42,439 nucleotides of DNA from CAZKTO01 sp964555685. GTDB taxonomy: Bacteria; Chloroflexota; Dehalococcoidia; SHYB01. The first letter of the stretch is position 1. Each line of letters starts with the position of its first letter. Shown here piece by piece: positions 7,901 to 16,723 of this stretch. A program made the translations under genes and the position numbers. The stretch lies in assembly GCA_964555685.1 (NCBI GenBank), contig CAZKTO010000020.1, positions 1 to 42,439 of the forward strand, read 5' to 3'. The notes under the pieces were generated by a model. It ran no database searches. It was not told the origin of the DNA and was given only the letters and a program-made list of their open reading frames with translations.

Positions 7901-9022
7901 ATGATTGGGACATACAAGATCATAGACTCCGATAGTCATGTGCTGGAGTCTCCGGACTTCTGGGGGCGCTACATCGATCCCAAGTTCCGAGATCAGGCGC
8001 CGCGCTACATCATCGAACCCGACGGCACGGAGCGTTTACGTGTTGAAGGGCGCGACAAGGTATTTCCTCAGGGCATGGGGGGCACGGGCTCGTTCGGCAG
8101 AAAACCAGAGGTGGTGGGCAAGGTCACGCCGTATTTGAAGGGCAGAAGGGGCGGCTTCGACCCCCGTGCCCGCCAAGCCGACATGGATGCAGATGGGGTA
8201 GACGCATCGTTCCTATATCCGACACTAGGCCTCTATGTCGTGGGCATGATGGAGGACCCGGAGTTCGCCGCTGCAAGTTGCCGGGCATACAATCGGTGGC
8301 TCGCCGAGTATTGTTCCGTGCTGCCGGGACGACTCTACGGCGCCGCCATGTTGCCCATGCAGTCCGTGGAGCTGGCGGTAGAAGAGCTGCGCTATGCACG
8401 TACTGTACTCGATATGCCCGCTGCGTTTCTTCGGCCCAATCCGTATAAGGGCCGGAGCCTGCACGACCCGGCGTACAACGCCCTATGGGCAGAGGCCCAG
8501 GCTTTGGACTGTGCCATCGCCCTCCATGAAGGCTCGCAAAGCGGCATGCCAACTCTCGGAGAGGACCGGTTCGAGGGAAGAATGGCCAGGCACATCATCT
8601 CGCACACAATGGAAATGATGGCGGCGTGCCTCAGCATGATCTTGGGTGGTGTGTGCGACCGTTACCCGAAGCTGCGCATTGGCTTCCTGGAATCCGGCGG
8701 CGGTTGGATCGCCCCGTGGCTTGACCGTATGGACCGCCACGTGAATGGCCCCCTGAACGACTCGACGCTACCGCTTCGTCCCAGCGAATACTTCAAGCGG
8801 CAATGCTGGATTTCCTTTGAGCCTGTGGAGGGGACCCTGGCTTGTCTGGCCGATTACATCGGCCCCCACAAAATCCTCTGGGCCGTAGACTATCCCCATA
8901 TCGACGGCTTCCCGGGCGCTCCTTCGATGATTGCCGGCATGCCGGGCCTTTCGGACAAGACCAAACGCACGATCTTGTCGGAAGCGGCGATCGAGTTTTA
9001 TAAACGTTCCCCACTGAAGTGA
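7901..9022 (+). CDS. Amidohydrolase-2 family metal-dependent hydrolase/decarboxylase
   Basis: The 373-residue protein belongs to the ACMSD/amidohydrolase-2 branch of the amidohydrolase superfamily. The metal-binding start motif is IIDSDSHVLESP. The barrel then gives ALHEGSQSG, HTMEMMAAC, DRYPKLRIGFLESGGGW and the final Asp in DYPHIDG. Relatives hydrolyse ring amides or lactones, or decarboxylate aromatic acids. ATG 7901 is preceded by GGGAGACGAGGA. It lies 66 bases after the M24 pair on the same strand and probably belongs to the same catabolic unit. The exact reaction cannot be read from sequence. Confidence 0.85.
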   Translation: MIGTYKIIDSDSHVLESPDFWGRYIDPKFRDQAPRYIIEPDGTERLRVEGRDKVFPQGMGGTGSFGRKPEVVGKVTPYLKGRRGGFDPRARQADMDADGVDASFLYPTLGLYVVGMMEDPEFAAASCRAYNRWLAEYCSVLPGRLYGAAMLPMQSVELAVEELRYARTVLDMPAAFLRPNPYKGRSLHDPAYNALWAEAQALDCAIALHEGSQSGMPTLGEDRFEGRMARHIISHTMEMMAACLSMILGGVCDRYPKLRIGFLESGGGWIAPWLDRMDRHVNGPLNDSTLPLRPSEYFKRQCWISFEPVEGTLACLADYIGPHKILWAVDYPHIDGFPGAPSMIAGMPGLSDKTKRTILSEAAIEFYKRSPLK

Positions 9023-9077
9023 GCGGCAATGCGTCTGCAGGATGGTGCGTCTGCCGCTGTCTGGCCAGCCGCGGCGT

Positions 9078-9572
9078 TCACCCACGAGCCTGCGGCGGCT
9101 CGCGGTTCCACACCCGGCGGCCGCGGGACGGGTCCGAGGCTGCGCCCTGGTCGAGCGCATCATTGACGACACGCAGAAGCCGTTCGAGCTCGCGGCGGTC
9201 ATCCGGGCCGAGCGTATCAAGGAGTTTTGCCATTCGGCGCACCGTCCGTTGATGACCACTGGTAGAGAACTGAACACCTTTGCTCGTGATCCGAACCATG
9301 ACTAACCGCCTGTTGGCAGGGTCTCCAAAGCGCGTCGCCAGCCCCCGGGCCACCAGCTGCGCCATCATGACAGTTGCTGTCCCGCGGGTTACGCCCGCAA
9401 GGTCAGCCAGTACTGTCATGCAAAGCGGCCTCTCCAACAACCCGCGGAGCATCCGGCGTTGACTGACGGTGACATCTTCACTCTTCGGTCCTTGAACCTC
9501 GGCCTGCATGTAGCGCTGAACCCGAAACCACGTGTCTATCATCAAGTCTTCGAGAACTGAAGACCTGGCCAC
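9078..9572 (-). CDS. MarR-family transcriptional regulator
   Basis: A winged-helix regulator with an N-terminal dimerisation helix (DLMIDTWFRVQRYMQ), recognition region (MTVLADLAGVTRGTATVMMA), wing (RFGDPANRRLVMVRITSKG) and C-terminal dimerisation helix. I placed the start at GTG 9572; ATG 9542 is an alternative, and the frame is open to a TTG at 9695. It diverges from an EthD-like gene and sits at the end of the M24/amidohydrolase run, so it may control either in response to a small aromatic or acidic ligand, as MarR proteins often do. Confidence 0.85.
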   Translation of the reverse strand: MARSSVLEDLMIDTWFRVQRYMQAEVQGPKSEDVTVSQRRMLRGLLERPLCMTVLADLAGVTRGTATVMMAQLVARGLATRFGDPANRRLVMVRITSKGVQFSTSGHQRTVRRMAKLLDTLGPDDRRELERLLRVVNDALDQGAASDPSRGRRVWNREPPQARG

Positions 9573-9628
9573 TAGGCGGGGACGGACGGCAACCGCATCC
9601 CTGGGCACGACCGGTGAACCTCTGGACT

Positions 9629-9659
9629 TTGACAGTGCTATAGACCCCGAGTCATTATA
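9629..9659. promoter_or_regulatory. Overlapping divergent promoters between marR-type and EthD-like genes
   Basis: On the plus strand TTGACA (9629-9634) lies 18 bases before CATTAT (9653-9658). On the minus strand the same bases give a perfect TATAAT (9659-9654) pointing at the MarR gene. The two -10 elements overlap, so one bound MarR dimer could shut both directions. The plus-strand start would be near 9665, which argues against GTG 9662 as the start of the EthD-like protein. Confidence 0.45.
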
Positions 9660-9757
9660 CGGTGCCGGTGGAGTTTGCCGATAGGCTGAGGACAAGACTG
9701 GAGAAGCCGCTCCCCCACAACCCTCATCTGCGGAGGTGGACCATTCGTGTAACAGGG

Positions 9758-10507
9758 ATGGGCATCGGCTTTCTGGACGTTACGCCGGAGGAGGCGGGCG
9801 AATATAACCGCTGGTGGGAGTTGGTGATGGGGCCGGAAAACGCAGCCCTGCCTGAGATCGTCCAGGCGCGGCGATATGTCGCAACCCCTGATCTTCAGCG
9901 GCTTCGCGGGCCCATCGAAGAACCAGGGTTTGACGCAGGCCGCGCGAACTACTGCCACATGTACATGTTTGGCACGGAAGACTTGGCCGCTGCGCAGGCG
10001 AGCATGGGAGCGCTGGCGCGGCGTCTCTCGGCCGAAGGACGGTACTTGAAGGGCCGGCGGTCCGCACGCTATCAGGGCCCACATCGTTTGGTAAGCACTC
10101 ACGTCCGGAAAGGGGTCTCCGTCAGTCCGGACGCTGTACCGTACTTGGGTCATGTGGCTGTGCAATTTAGCATTGGAATGATCACCGACAAGAGCTACCT
10201 CCAGCAAGTCGAGGCCTGGTACAACGAGGTCCATCTTCCGGATATTCTCGAAGCGCCTGGTTACCTCGCCGTGATGAGGCTACTGCCCATCGACCCAGAG
10301 CGAGAGGGGCGGTTCATCAACCTGTTCCTACTCGACGACGAACCTGCGAATACTGTCGCAGGCTTGAGGAGCCTGTTCCCATCTTTGCGTGAGCGGGGTC
10401 GGCTTGCGGTACCGGGGCGAGCTGTGAGGCTCGTCTTTGGCGGACCATTCAGGCCAATCATGCCCCTGAAGAGCCCGTCCCATAAACCCCTGAGCCCCCT
10501 TTCATGA
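9758..10507 (+). CDS. Two-domain EthD-like (dimeric alpha/beta-barrel) protein
   Basis: The product carries two ferredoxin-like alpha/beta-barrel halves. The first begins GIGFLDVTPEEAGEYNRWWE; the second has VEAWYNEVHLPDILEAPGYL, the E-H-L-P motif typical of EthD-like and related small barrels. Such proteins often act on or bind aromatic or lipophilic degradation intermediates. The frame is open to GTG 9662, but that codon would fall at the transcription start of the visible promoter, so I prefer ATG 9758. Divergent pairing with a MarR regulator suggests an inducible catabolic or detoxifying role. Its chemistry is unknown. Confidence 0.72.
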   Translation: MGIGFLDVTPEEAGEYNRWWELVMGPENAALPEIVQARRYVATPDLQRLRGPIEEPGFDAGRANYCHMYMFGTEDLAAAQASMGALARRLSAEGRYLKGRRSARYQGPHRLVSTHVRKGVSVSPDAVPYLGHVAVQFSIGMITDKSYLQQVEAWYNEVHLPDILEAPGYLAVMRLLPIDPEREGRFINLFLLDDEPANTVAGLRSLFPSLRERGRLAVPGRAVRLVFGGPFRPIMPLKSPSHKPLSPLS

Positions 10508-10558
10508 TCAGCCGCGGCGGCGTAGGCTCTTGGTGAGAGTTCCAGGGGGAGAGGTGCC

Positions 10559-11214
10559 ATGGCCTACAACCTGCTGCCGTGCGACCGGGACCAGGGATAC
10601 TTGATGCCGCCATCGCTGCGGTAGTGGCTGCCAGAAGGCGACCTGGCCTGGTTCATCGTTGACACCATCGACCAGCTGGAGCTGGGGGAGTTCTATGCTC
10701 CCTACCGGCGCGACGGCTGGGGAGCGGCGGCCTACGACCCGGCGATGATGGTGGGGGTGCTGCTCTACGCCTACTGCCAAGGGACCCGTAGCTCCCGGCG
10801 CATTGCCCGAGCGTTGGAGCGGGACGTGGGCTTCCGGGTGGTTGCGGGGAACCAGCGGCCGGACTTCCGGACCCTGTGCCGGTTCCGGGCCCAGCACGAA
10901 AGGGCTCTGGAACAGCTCTTCGTGCAGGTGCTACGGCTGTGCCGGGAGGCGGGGCTGGTGAAGCTCGGCGTCGTAGCCCTGGACGGGACCAAGGTGGCGG
11001 CCAACGCCTCGCTGGCAGCGGACCGGGGGTACGAGGCCTTGGATGCGGAGGCTCGCAAGATGCTGGCCGAGGCCAAGGCGGTAGACGAAGCGGAGGACGC
11101 GCAGTACGGGCCGGACCGGCGCGGCGATGAGCTCCCTGAGGGTCTGGGGAGACGAGCCGATCGACTCCAGCGGCTGCTGAAGGCCAAGGCGCGGCTGGAG
11201 GAAGAGGCCGCCCA
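10559..11214 (+). pseudogene. IS1182-family transposase, amber-interrupted and truncated
   Basis: The N-terminal half of an IS1182-type transposase is clear: DRDQGYLMPPSLR, WLPEGDLAWFIVDTIDQL, YDPAMMVGVLLYAYCQG, SSRRIARALERDVGFRV, RPDFRTLCRFR and VALDGTKVAANASL. Codon 22 is TAG (10622-10624) where homologues have a sense codon between LR and WLPE, so translation is blocked. Homology stops in the linker after RADRLQRLLKAKARLEEEAA; the DDE core and the right end of the element are gone. It is a dead element sharing DRRGDELPEGLGRR with the fragment at 571-828. Confidence 0.85.
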
Positions 11215-11522
11215 GATCGGGCACCAGGCCCCGGTCGATGTACATCTCGGCTTACATGTAGTTCGACCATACGCGACCAACGTTGCCGAAGCCAGAGCGC
11301 CGCTGCTCCGGGTCGGGATGACAACCGCCCCGCCCACCGTTTTGTCAGGGGGTTCGACTCCACTCTAACTCCACCAGGGAACCGCCAACTCATCACCATC
11401 GTTTCATAGTGCCTCCGAGGCTGCGGCACCGCCGTAGCTTGGAACGATTGGATGGTCCTTCCTCACTCGTGGTTCGCCAGGATGGTCGCCTCGTGACCTG
11501 CCCCCAGTTTGAGGTCCAGGCA
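11215..11522. other. Non-coding debris between two IS remnants
   Basis: This stretch joins the truncated IS1182 gene to an IS3 remnant. I see no intact gene, no convincing terminal inverted repeat and no RNA. Short reading frames are open in several phases but lack recognisable motifs. Confidence 0.4.
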
Positions 11523-11657
11523 TTACGAGAGTCCCACCGGAATTCCTACTCCCTTGGTCTTGTAGGCGAACTCTTCCGGCGTGAGATTGTGCAGAGCGCT
11601 GTGGGGCCTGACGCCATTGTAGTCCTGTCGCCAAGCCTCCACGATCGTGCGTGCATC
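11523..11657 (-). pseudogene. IS3-family transposase (OrfB) C-terminal fragment
   Basis: Forty-four codons and a TAA read DARTIVEAWRQDYNGVRPHS then ALHNLTPEEFAYKTKGVGIP. This is the C-terminus of the IS3-type integrase core, with the signature EAWR-DYN-VRPHS-L-LTPEEF. Upstream of 11657 the homologous frame seems to shift, and the DDE residues are not present. It is a relic only. Confidence 0.8.
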
Positions 11658-11938
11658 CGGTAGGGTTGAACTCGTCCTCGAACACAGCCTGGGTCGTCCC
11701 GCATATTCGCGTGGGAATTACCTTCGAGATCAAAGACGCCTAGCGCTGGTGCCGGCCTGCTTATGAGTGGGGCCCCTTCTGACCGTCGGACTGAACGGTG
11801 GCACTACTGTGCCTTGGGGCCCAAAGGGGCTGCTTGCACATTGTATCCACTGAATAGGGCGGGGAGTTCGAAGTCGCCGACAACTCCGTCTCCCGTCCTA
11901 CGCCACCAGAAGTCGGTCAAGTCAATCGACCTGACAAC

Positions 11939-11966
11939 TTGACGCGCCTCGGCTAGGCTGTATCCT
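11939..11966 (+). promoter_or_regulatory. Probable promoter of the HDO-enolase/GH3/FMO operon
   Basis: TTGACG (11939-11944) and TATCCT (11961-11966) are separated by 16 bases. They lie about 70 bases ahead of ATG 12036, in the right place to drive the whole operon. No operator-like palindrome is obvious. Confidence 0.45.
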
Positions 11967-12035
11967 AAGCTGTCCAGATCGGTGGGAGCGACGCCTGAAT
12001 TCAGGCAGGCTCCTCGCCCAAAAGGGGGTTGGACG

Positions 12036-13880
12036 ATGGCCAGCGGCCTCGTAACCGAGCTCCTGGAGCGCGTCGTCTCCCAGGCCCTGCAGGACCAGCG
12101 TGTCCAAAGGCTGCTCGCGGGACGGATGGAGCGGGCCGAGCTCCGTGATCTCTTCCACCGCTTCATAGTTACGCACCTGAACTCGGTGCAGATACTCTCC
12201 TTCTTGCATGCCATCGTGCCGACCCCGGCGGCGGGTCTCGTGCGCGAGAACCTGCTGGAGGAGATGGGGCTGGAAGAGGCCGAGAAGCCGCACCCGGAGT
12301 TGCTCGTCGACCTCGCCCGCGGCCTCGGCTTCTCGGAGCAAGACATCACCCGACTGCGGGCCGAGGCTGAAGAGTCCAAACGCCTTTTCGCCTCCGCTCC
12401 TGTCCGGGGCGACTTGAAGGACCTAGGACTGTCCATGCTGCTGGAGACCGTGGCCTTCGAAGCCTTCCTGTCCCGCGCCAGCGACCCGATCGCCCGGTGT
12501 CTTGTGGAACGGTACGGAGTTCCCTTGGAGGGCGCCCGCTGGTTTACCCTCCACGGCGAGGTGGATGTCCGTCATGCCGAGGAGGGCCGGCAGGTCATCG
12601 AGGGGTACGCCGCCTTTTATCGCTTTACCCCCGATAGGATCGAGGAGATCGCCAGGGCGGTCTTCAGTCAAAACGTGATCCTTGGACGGTACTTCGGCGC
12701 CCGTTCCGCCGATGCGCCGGCCCGTCCGGCGCGCATCGTGGCCGTCGAAATCATCCCGCTACGCATCCCCTTCCAACGCTCCTTCGTCCACGCGCAGACC
12801 TCCCGCGCCGCTAGCGACGCCGTCATTTTGAAGGTGTTAGGCGACGACGGCGCCGAAGGCTACGGTGAGGCCTTGCCACGGCCATACGTAACTGGGGAAG
12901 ACGTGAAGGGCATGGTCGGCGTACTCCAAGAGGTCGTCTGCCCGGCGCTGCTGAAAAAGGAGTTCGGTCCCGGTCTTGCCGTCCTGGGGCAGTGGGAGAC
13001 ATTCAGCGCGGCCCTGCGCCTGCCGAAGGGGCACGGCTCCCTAGTCGCCTGGAATGCGACCCTCTGCTCCATCGAGTTGGCCGTGCTCGACTGGGCGTTC
13101 CGAAGGACCGGCGTAGGGCTTTCCGACTGGCTGGCGCCGGTGCGGCAGAGCGTGGAATACACGGGGGTGATCGATGCCGCGGAGCCGCGGGCTGCCGCCG
13201 CCCTTGCCGCCCGCTACGCCGAGGCCAAGTTTCGCTTCTTGAAGGTGAAGGTCGGCATCGGCGACGACGCCGAGCGCTTGCAAGCGGTTCGCGCCGAGGC
13301 TGGAGATAACGCCCGCATTCGCGTGGACGCCAACGGCGCCTGGGAAGCGTCCCAGGCGGTTGCGGCCCTCCGTGCCCTGAGCGCCTTCGGCATCGAGGCG
13401 GTGGAGCAGCCCGTGGCGGCTGGTGACATCGAGGGTCTCATACGTGTTCGCAAGGAGACCGGCCTACCGGTCATCGCCGACGAGTCCCTGGTCACCATCG
13501 CCGACGCCGAGCGCTTGATTGCGCAGGGGGCCTGCGACATCTTCAACGTCCGCGTCTCCAAGTGCGGCGGCCTCCTTCCCTCCAAGAAAATCTGCGACCT
13601 GGCTGCCCAGGCCGGCATGCGCGTGCAAGTCGGGGCGCAGGTCGGCGAGACCTCGATCCTTTCCTCCGCCGGTAGGCACCTTGCCCTCGCCATTTCCCAG
13701 ATTGAGTACGCCGAGGGCTCCTTCGGCACTCATCTCCTTCAAGAGGACGTGACCGGCGACCCCGTGATGTTCGGCTATCGCGGCGTCGGCGGGCCGCTCT
13801 ATGGCCCCGGCCTCGGAGTGGCGGTGGAACGGTCTGTTTTGGAACGTCTCACCACCGGAATCATTCGCGTGGGAGGGTGA
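12036..13880 (+). CDS. Fusion of haem-oxygenase-like di-iron oxidase (HDO) and enolase-superfamily enzyme
   Basis: This 614-residue protein joins two enzymes. Residues about 1-225 are an all-helical TenA/HDO-type domain with candidate iron ligands E75/E76 (NLLEEMG), H86 (KPHPELL), a Glu at 137 or 142, and H173-x3-D177-x2-H180 (LHGEVDVRHAEEG), the ligand spacing seen in HDO oxidases such as SznF. Residues about 233-614 are an enolase-superfamily barrel of the muconate-lactonising/dipeptide-epimerase type: K403-V-K405, D431 (RVDANGAW), E457 (VEQPV), D482 (ADESL) and K509 (VSKCGG). One half should use O2 and two irons; the other should abstract an alpha-proton with Mg2+. ATG 12036 follows AAAGGGGGTT. 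It leads an operon with GH3 and FMO genes. The substrate is unknown. Confidence 0.85.
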   Translation: MASGLVTELLERVVSQALQDQRVQRLLAGRMERAELRDLFHRFIVTHLNSVQILSFLHAIVPTPAAGLVRENLLEEMGLEEAEKPHPELLVDLARGLGFSEQDITRLRAEAEESKRLFASAPVRGDLKDLGLSMLLETVAFEAFLSRASDPIARCLVERYGVPLEGARWFTLHGEVDVRHAEEGRQVIEGYAAFYRFTPDRIEEIARAVFSQNVILGRYFGARSADAPARPARIVAVEIIPLRIPFQRSFVHAQTSRAASDAVILKVLGDDGAEGYGEALPRPYVTGEDVKGMVGVLQEVVCPALLKKEFGPGLAVLGQWETFSAALRLPKGHGSLVAWNATLCSIELAVLDWAFRRTGVGLSDWLAPVRQSVEYTGVIDAAEPRAAAALAARYAEAKFRFLKVKVGIGDDAERLQAVRAEAGDNARIRVDANGAWEASQAVAALRALSAFGIEAVEQPVAAGDIEGLIRVRKETGLPVIADESLVTIADAERLIAQGACDIFNVRVSKCGGLLPSKKICDLAAQAGMRVQVGAQVGETSILSSAGRHLALAISQIEYAEGSFGTHLLQEDVTGDPVMFGYRGVGGPLYGPGLGVAVERSVLERLTTGIIRVGG

Positions 13881-13884
13881 CCGC

Positions 13885-15594
13885 ATGTCGGTGACCACCA
13901 GGCTCGCGACCGTTCCCGGCTGGCTGCGCTGGACATCGTTCGTGGAGCAGACCCGCGACCCAGAGGCCGGTCAGCGGGCCGTGCTGGAGCGCATCCTCGC
14001 GGCCAACGGCGAGACCGCCTTCGGACGGCGCTACGAGTTCTCCCGCCTGCGAGGCGTCGCCGCTTTTCAGGATGCCCTCCCTATAAGTGATTACGAAGCT
14101 CACCGCCCTTGGATAGACCGCATCCAAGCGGGCGAACGCGCGGTCCTGACTGCCGACGAGCCCTACATGTTCTCGCTGACCAGTGGGACCACCGGCGCGC
14201 CCAAATTTGTCCCTGTCAACGGCTCCTCCCGGCGCAGCGTCCGTCAGTTGTCCTCCATGTGGCTCTACCGCGCGGGCCTCCAGCATGCAGGCCTTCTCGA
14301 CCGCCGGTCCCTGGTGGTGGTAAGCCCCGCTATCGAAGGGCATACGTCCGGGGGTCTTCCCTTCGGCTCCTCCTCGGGACACATCTATCAGAACGCCCCG
14401 TGGACCCTGCGCCGCAAATACGCTGTCTCCTACCCCGTCTTCACCATCAAGGACTTCGAGGCCAAGTACTACTGCATCATGCGCTTCGCCCTGGAGCACC
14501 GGGTCTCCTTCCTGGCCACGCCTAATCCCAGCACCGTGCTGAAGTTGGTTGAAACCGCTGACCTCCGCCGCGACACCCTGGTCCGGGACATTACCGGCGG
14601 GACGTTGGACAGCTCGGTGGATGTCCCGCCAGAGGTCCGCAGGCAGTTGACGCCGCATCTTCGCCCCAACCCCGGTCGCGCCCGCGCCCTCGCCGCGATG
14701 GTGGAGCGCACGGGCGCTCTTGCGCCCAAGGAGTACTGGCCCGACCTGGCGCTGATCGGCTGCTGGAAAGGTGGCAGCGTGGGAGCGACCTTGGGCCGTC
14801 TGCAGTCCTGGTTCGCGCCAGGGGTGCCCTTTCGCGATATCGGCTACTTGGCCAGCGAGGGGCAGATGACGCTCCCTATTCAGGACAATGGCTGTGCGGG
14901 CGTCCTCGCCCTGGATGCGAACTTCTATGAGTTCATTCCCGAAGGCGAGATTGAAGGCTACCGAGGCCGCTCGCTGACCGCCTGGCAGTTGGAGCCCGGA
15001 GCCAGCTATTACGTCTTGGTGACGACGCCGGCCGGCCTGTACCGCTATGACATGAACGACATCGTCCGCGTGGCCGGCTTCTTCAACCGCGCCCCTCTCC
15101 TCGAGTTCGTACGCAAGGGGAGGGATATGGTGAGTCTGACGGGCGAGAAGCTGCACGTCGGGCAGCTGGTGCAGGCCGTGGTTGCCGCCCAGCGGGCCAC
15201 CGGTGTCGAGGCCGTCTACTTTCGGGCCCTGGGCCATCCCGACTCCTGCCGGTACAGCCTGGAGCTCGAATTCAGCCAGGGCCCTATTGCCGATGACGCC
15301 GCGACGCGCTTGGGTGCGGCTATCGATCGGGAGCTGGCCCGGCTCAATATCGAGTACGACCAGAAGAGGCGGTCCGGTCGGTTGGCGGCGCCCACCGTGC
15401 GCGTGATGGCCCGCGGCTGGTCGGCCCGGCGCATCCAGGGGAAGATCGCCGCCCGCGGGCGGGACGTCCAGTTCAAGGACGCCCTGCTCGCCCTGGCCGG
15501 GGACGACGAGGATACCCCCGAGGTGATCAAGGAGCTCGGGGGCGGGGAAGGCGTGCCTCCGGCCCGTTCTCCCGAGGCATCCCTGCCACAATGA
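13885..15594 (+). CDS. GH3-type acyl-acid amido synthetase
   Basis: The 569-residue product matches the GH3 branch of adenylate-forming enzymes, best known in plants, where GH3 proteins activate auxin or jasmonate with ATP and join it to an amino acid. Visible features are the nucleotide loop MFSLTSGTTGAPKFVP (about 95-110), GHTSGGLPFGSSSG, DITGGTLDSS, IGCWKGGS, GYLASEGQM, the hinge-proximal YRYDMNDIVRVAG and SLTGEKLH. Length is typical of the family. ATG 13885 is 4 bases after the preceding stop with GGGAGGG as ribosome site, and its TGA overlaps the next ATG, so it is translationally coupled on both sides. It most likely makes an amide from a carboxylic acid and an amino acid or amine; the acid is not identifiable. 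Confidence 0.87.
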   Translation: MSVTTRLATVPGWLRWTSFVEQTRDPEAGQRAVLERILAANGETAFGRRYEFSRLRGVAAFQDALPISDYEAHRPWIDRIQAGERAVLTADEPYMFSLTSGTTGAPKFVPVNGSSRRSVRQLSSMWLYRAGLQHAGLLDRRSLVVVSPAIEGHTSGGLPFGSSSGHIYQNAPWTLRRKYAVSYPVFTIKDFEAKYYCIMRFALEHRVSFLATPNPSTVLKLVETADLRRDTLVRDITGGTLDSSVDVPPEVRRQLTPHLRPNPGRARALAAMVERTGALAPKEYWPDLALIGCWKGGSVGATLGRLQSWFAPGVPFRDIGYLASEGQMTLPIQDNGCAGVLALDANFYEFIPEGEIEGYRGRSLTAWQLEPGASYYVLVTTPAGLYRYDMNDIVRVAGFFNRAPLLEFVRKGRDMVSLTGEKLHVGQLVQAVVAAQRATGVEAVYFRALGHPDSCRYSLELEFSQGPIADDAATRLGAAIDRELARLNIEYDQKRRSGRLAAPTVRVMARGWSARRIQGKIAARGRDVQFKDALLALAGDDEDTPEVIKELGGGEGVPPARSPEASLPQ

Positions 15595-16709
15595 CGGCCA
15601 CGGTCTGGCCAGCGATAGTGATCGGCGCGGGGCCTGCCGGCCTCGCTGCCTCTCAGGCCCTCACACGCCGCGGCGTGTCCCATATCGCGGTGGAGAAGGG
15701 CGATGCGGCCGGACACAGCTGGGCGCGCCTGTACGATAGCCTGCGCCTGCATACTGGCAAGCACATGTCGGCCCTGCCCGGTATGTCCTTCCCAGCCTCA
15801 GCGCCCCTCTTCACTCCCCGCTCCCAGTTCTTGGACTACCTCAAGGCCTACGCCCAGCGCTTCGCCCTGCCCGTGTCTCCCTCCACGGAGGTTATGAAGG
15901 TGGAACGGACCGCCTCCTCATGGCGGCTGGTTACCTCGGCTGGCGAGATGGATGCCCAGCATCTGGTGATCGCAACGGGCATCATCTCCAACCCGCAGAC
16001 CCCCAACATCCCGGGGCTCGATTCCTATCAGGGGCGCGCCCTCCACAGCATCCAGTACCTGCGGCCGGAGCCCTTCGTTGGCCAGCGGGTGTTGGTCGTC
16101 GGCGTGGGCAACTCGGGGGCGGAGATCGCCGCCGAGTTGGCCCGCTCGGGCGCGCACGTTACCGTCGCAGTCCGCTCGGGCGCCTACGTGATGCCTCTGA
16201 CCGTCCTGGGCGTCCCCATCCAGTACTGGTCCCGCTGGATGCAGGCCCTCCCCCGTAACCTGCAGCGGGCTATCGCCCTGACCATGGTGCGGGCGCAGGA
16301 TCGGCGGCGCGGCCCGCCGCCGTTGCCACGGCCTCCACGCGGCCCTCTGGAACGCCCTCCGGTTATCGGCTTTGGCTTGGTCGACGCCATCCGCGCCGGC
16401 CAGGTCGCCGTCGAAGGCGACGTCCGCTCCTTAACCAAAACGGGCGCCGTCTTTCAGAGCGGCCGTCAGAGCGAGTATGAACGCGTCATTTTCGCCACGG
16501 GGTACAAGGCCGCCCTGGGCATGCTCGACGGCTTGGTGAGGCTTGACCCACGGGGCTTCGCCCTGCGGGACGGCGTCCTGAGTCTGGACCACCCCAACTT
16601 GTACTTTGTCGGTCACAACTACAGCGCCATTGGCGCTCTCGCCAACATCAACCGGGATGCGCGGCTGACGGGCCATCTCGTGGCCGCACGTGTCAGCGGA
16701 CGGCCCTAG
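15591..16709 (+). CDS. YUCCA/FMO-type flavin-dependent monooxygenase
   Basis: A class B flavoprotein monooxygenase of 372 residues. It has the FAD Rossmann motif VIGAGPAGLAA near the start and RLYDSLRLHTGKHMSALPG, typical of YUCCA-like enzymes. It also has the FMO signature form YQGRALHSIQYL, the NADPH Rossmann motif VVGVGNSGAEIA and the late FATGYKAALG. Plant YUCCA enzymes oxidatively decarboxylate indole-3-pyruvate; bacterial relatives hydroxylate N, S or C atoms. ATG 15591 overlaps the GH3 stop (ATGA). Pairing with GH3 recalls auxin metabolism, but that is only an analogy. Confidence 0.88.
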   Translation: MTATVWPAIVIGAGPAGLAASQALTRRGVSHIAVEKGDAAGHSWARLYDSLRLHTGKHMSALPGMSFPASAPLFTPRSQFLDYLKAYAQRFALPVSPSTEVMKVERTASSWRLVTSAGEMDAQHLVIATGIISNPQTPNIPGLDSYQGRALHSIQYLRPEPFVGQRVLVVGVGNSGAEIAAELARSGAHVTVAVRSGAYVMPLTVLGVPIQYWSRWMQALPRNLQRAIALTMVRAQDRRRGPPPLPRPPRGPLERPPVIGFGLVDAIRAGQVAVEGDVRSLTKTGAVFQSGRQSEYERVIFATGYKAALGMLDGLVRLDPRGFALRDGVLSLDHPNLYFVGHNYSAIGALANINRDARLTGHLVAARVSGRP

Positions 16710-16723
16710 GAAGGAGTACACGC

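Noticed and set aside
10622..10624. TAG inside the IS1182 gene as possible pyrrolysine
   Set aside because: The gene is also truncated at the 3' side, so a dead element with a nonsense codon is the simpler reading.
13861..15591. A 576-codon minus-strand frame opposite the GH3 gene
   Set aside because: It mirrors the GH3 codons in GC-rich DNA, has no ribosome site or domain, while the plus strand has clear GH3 motifs.
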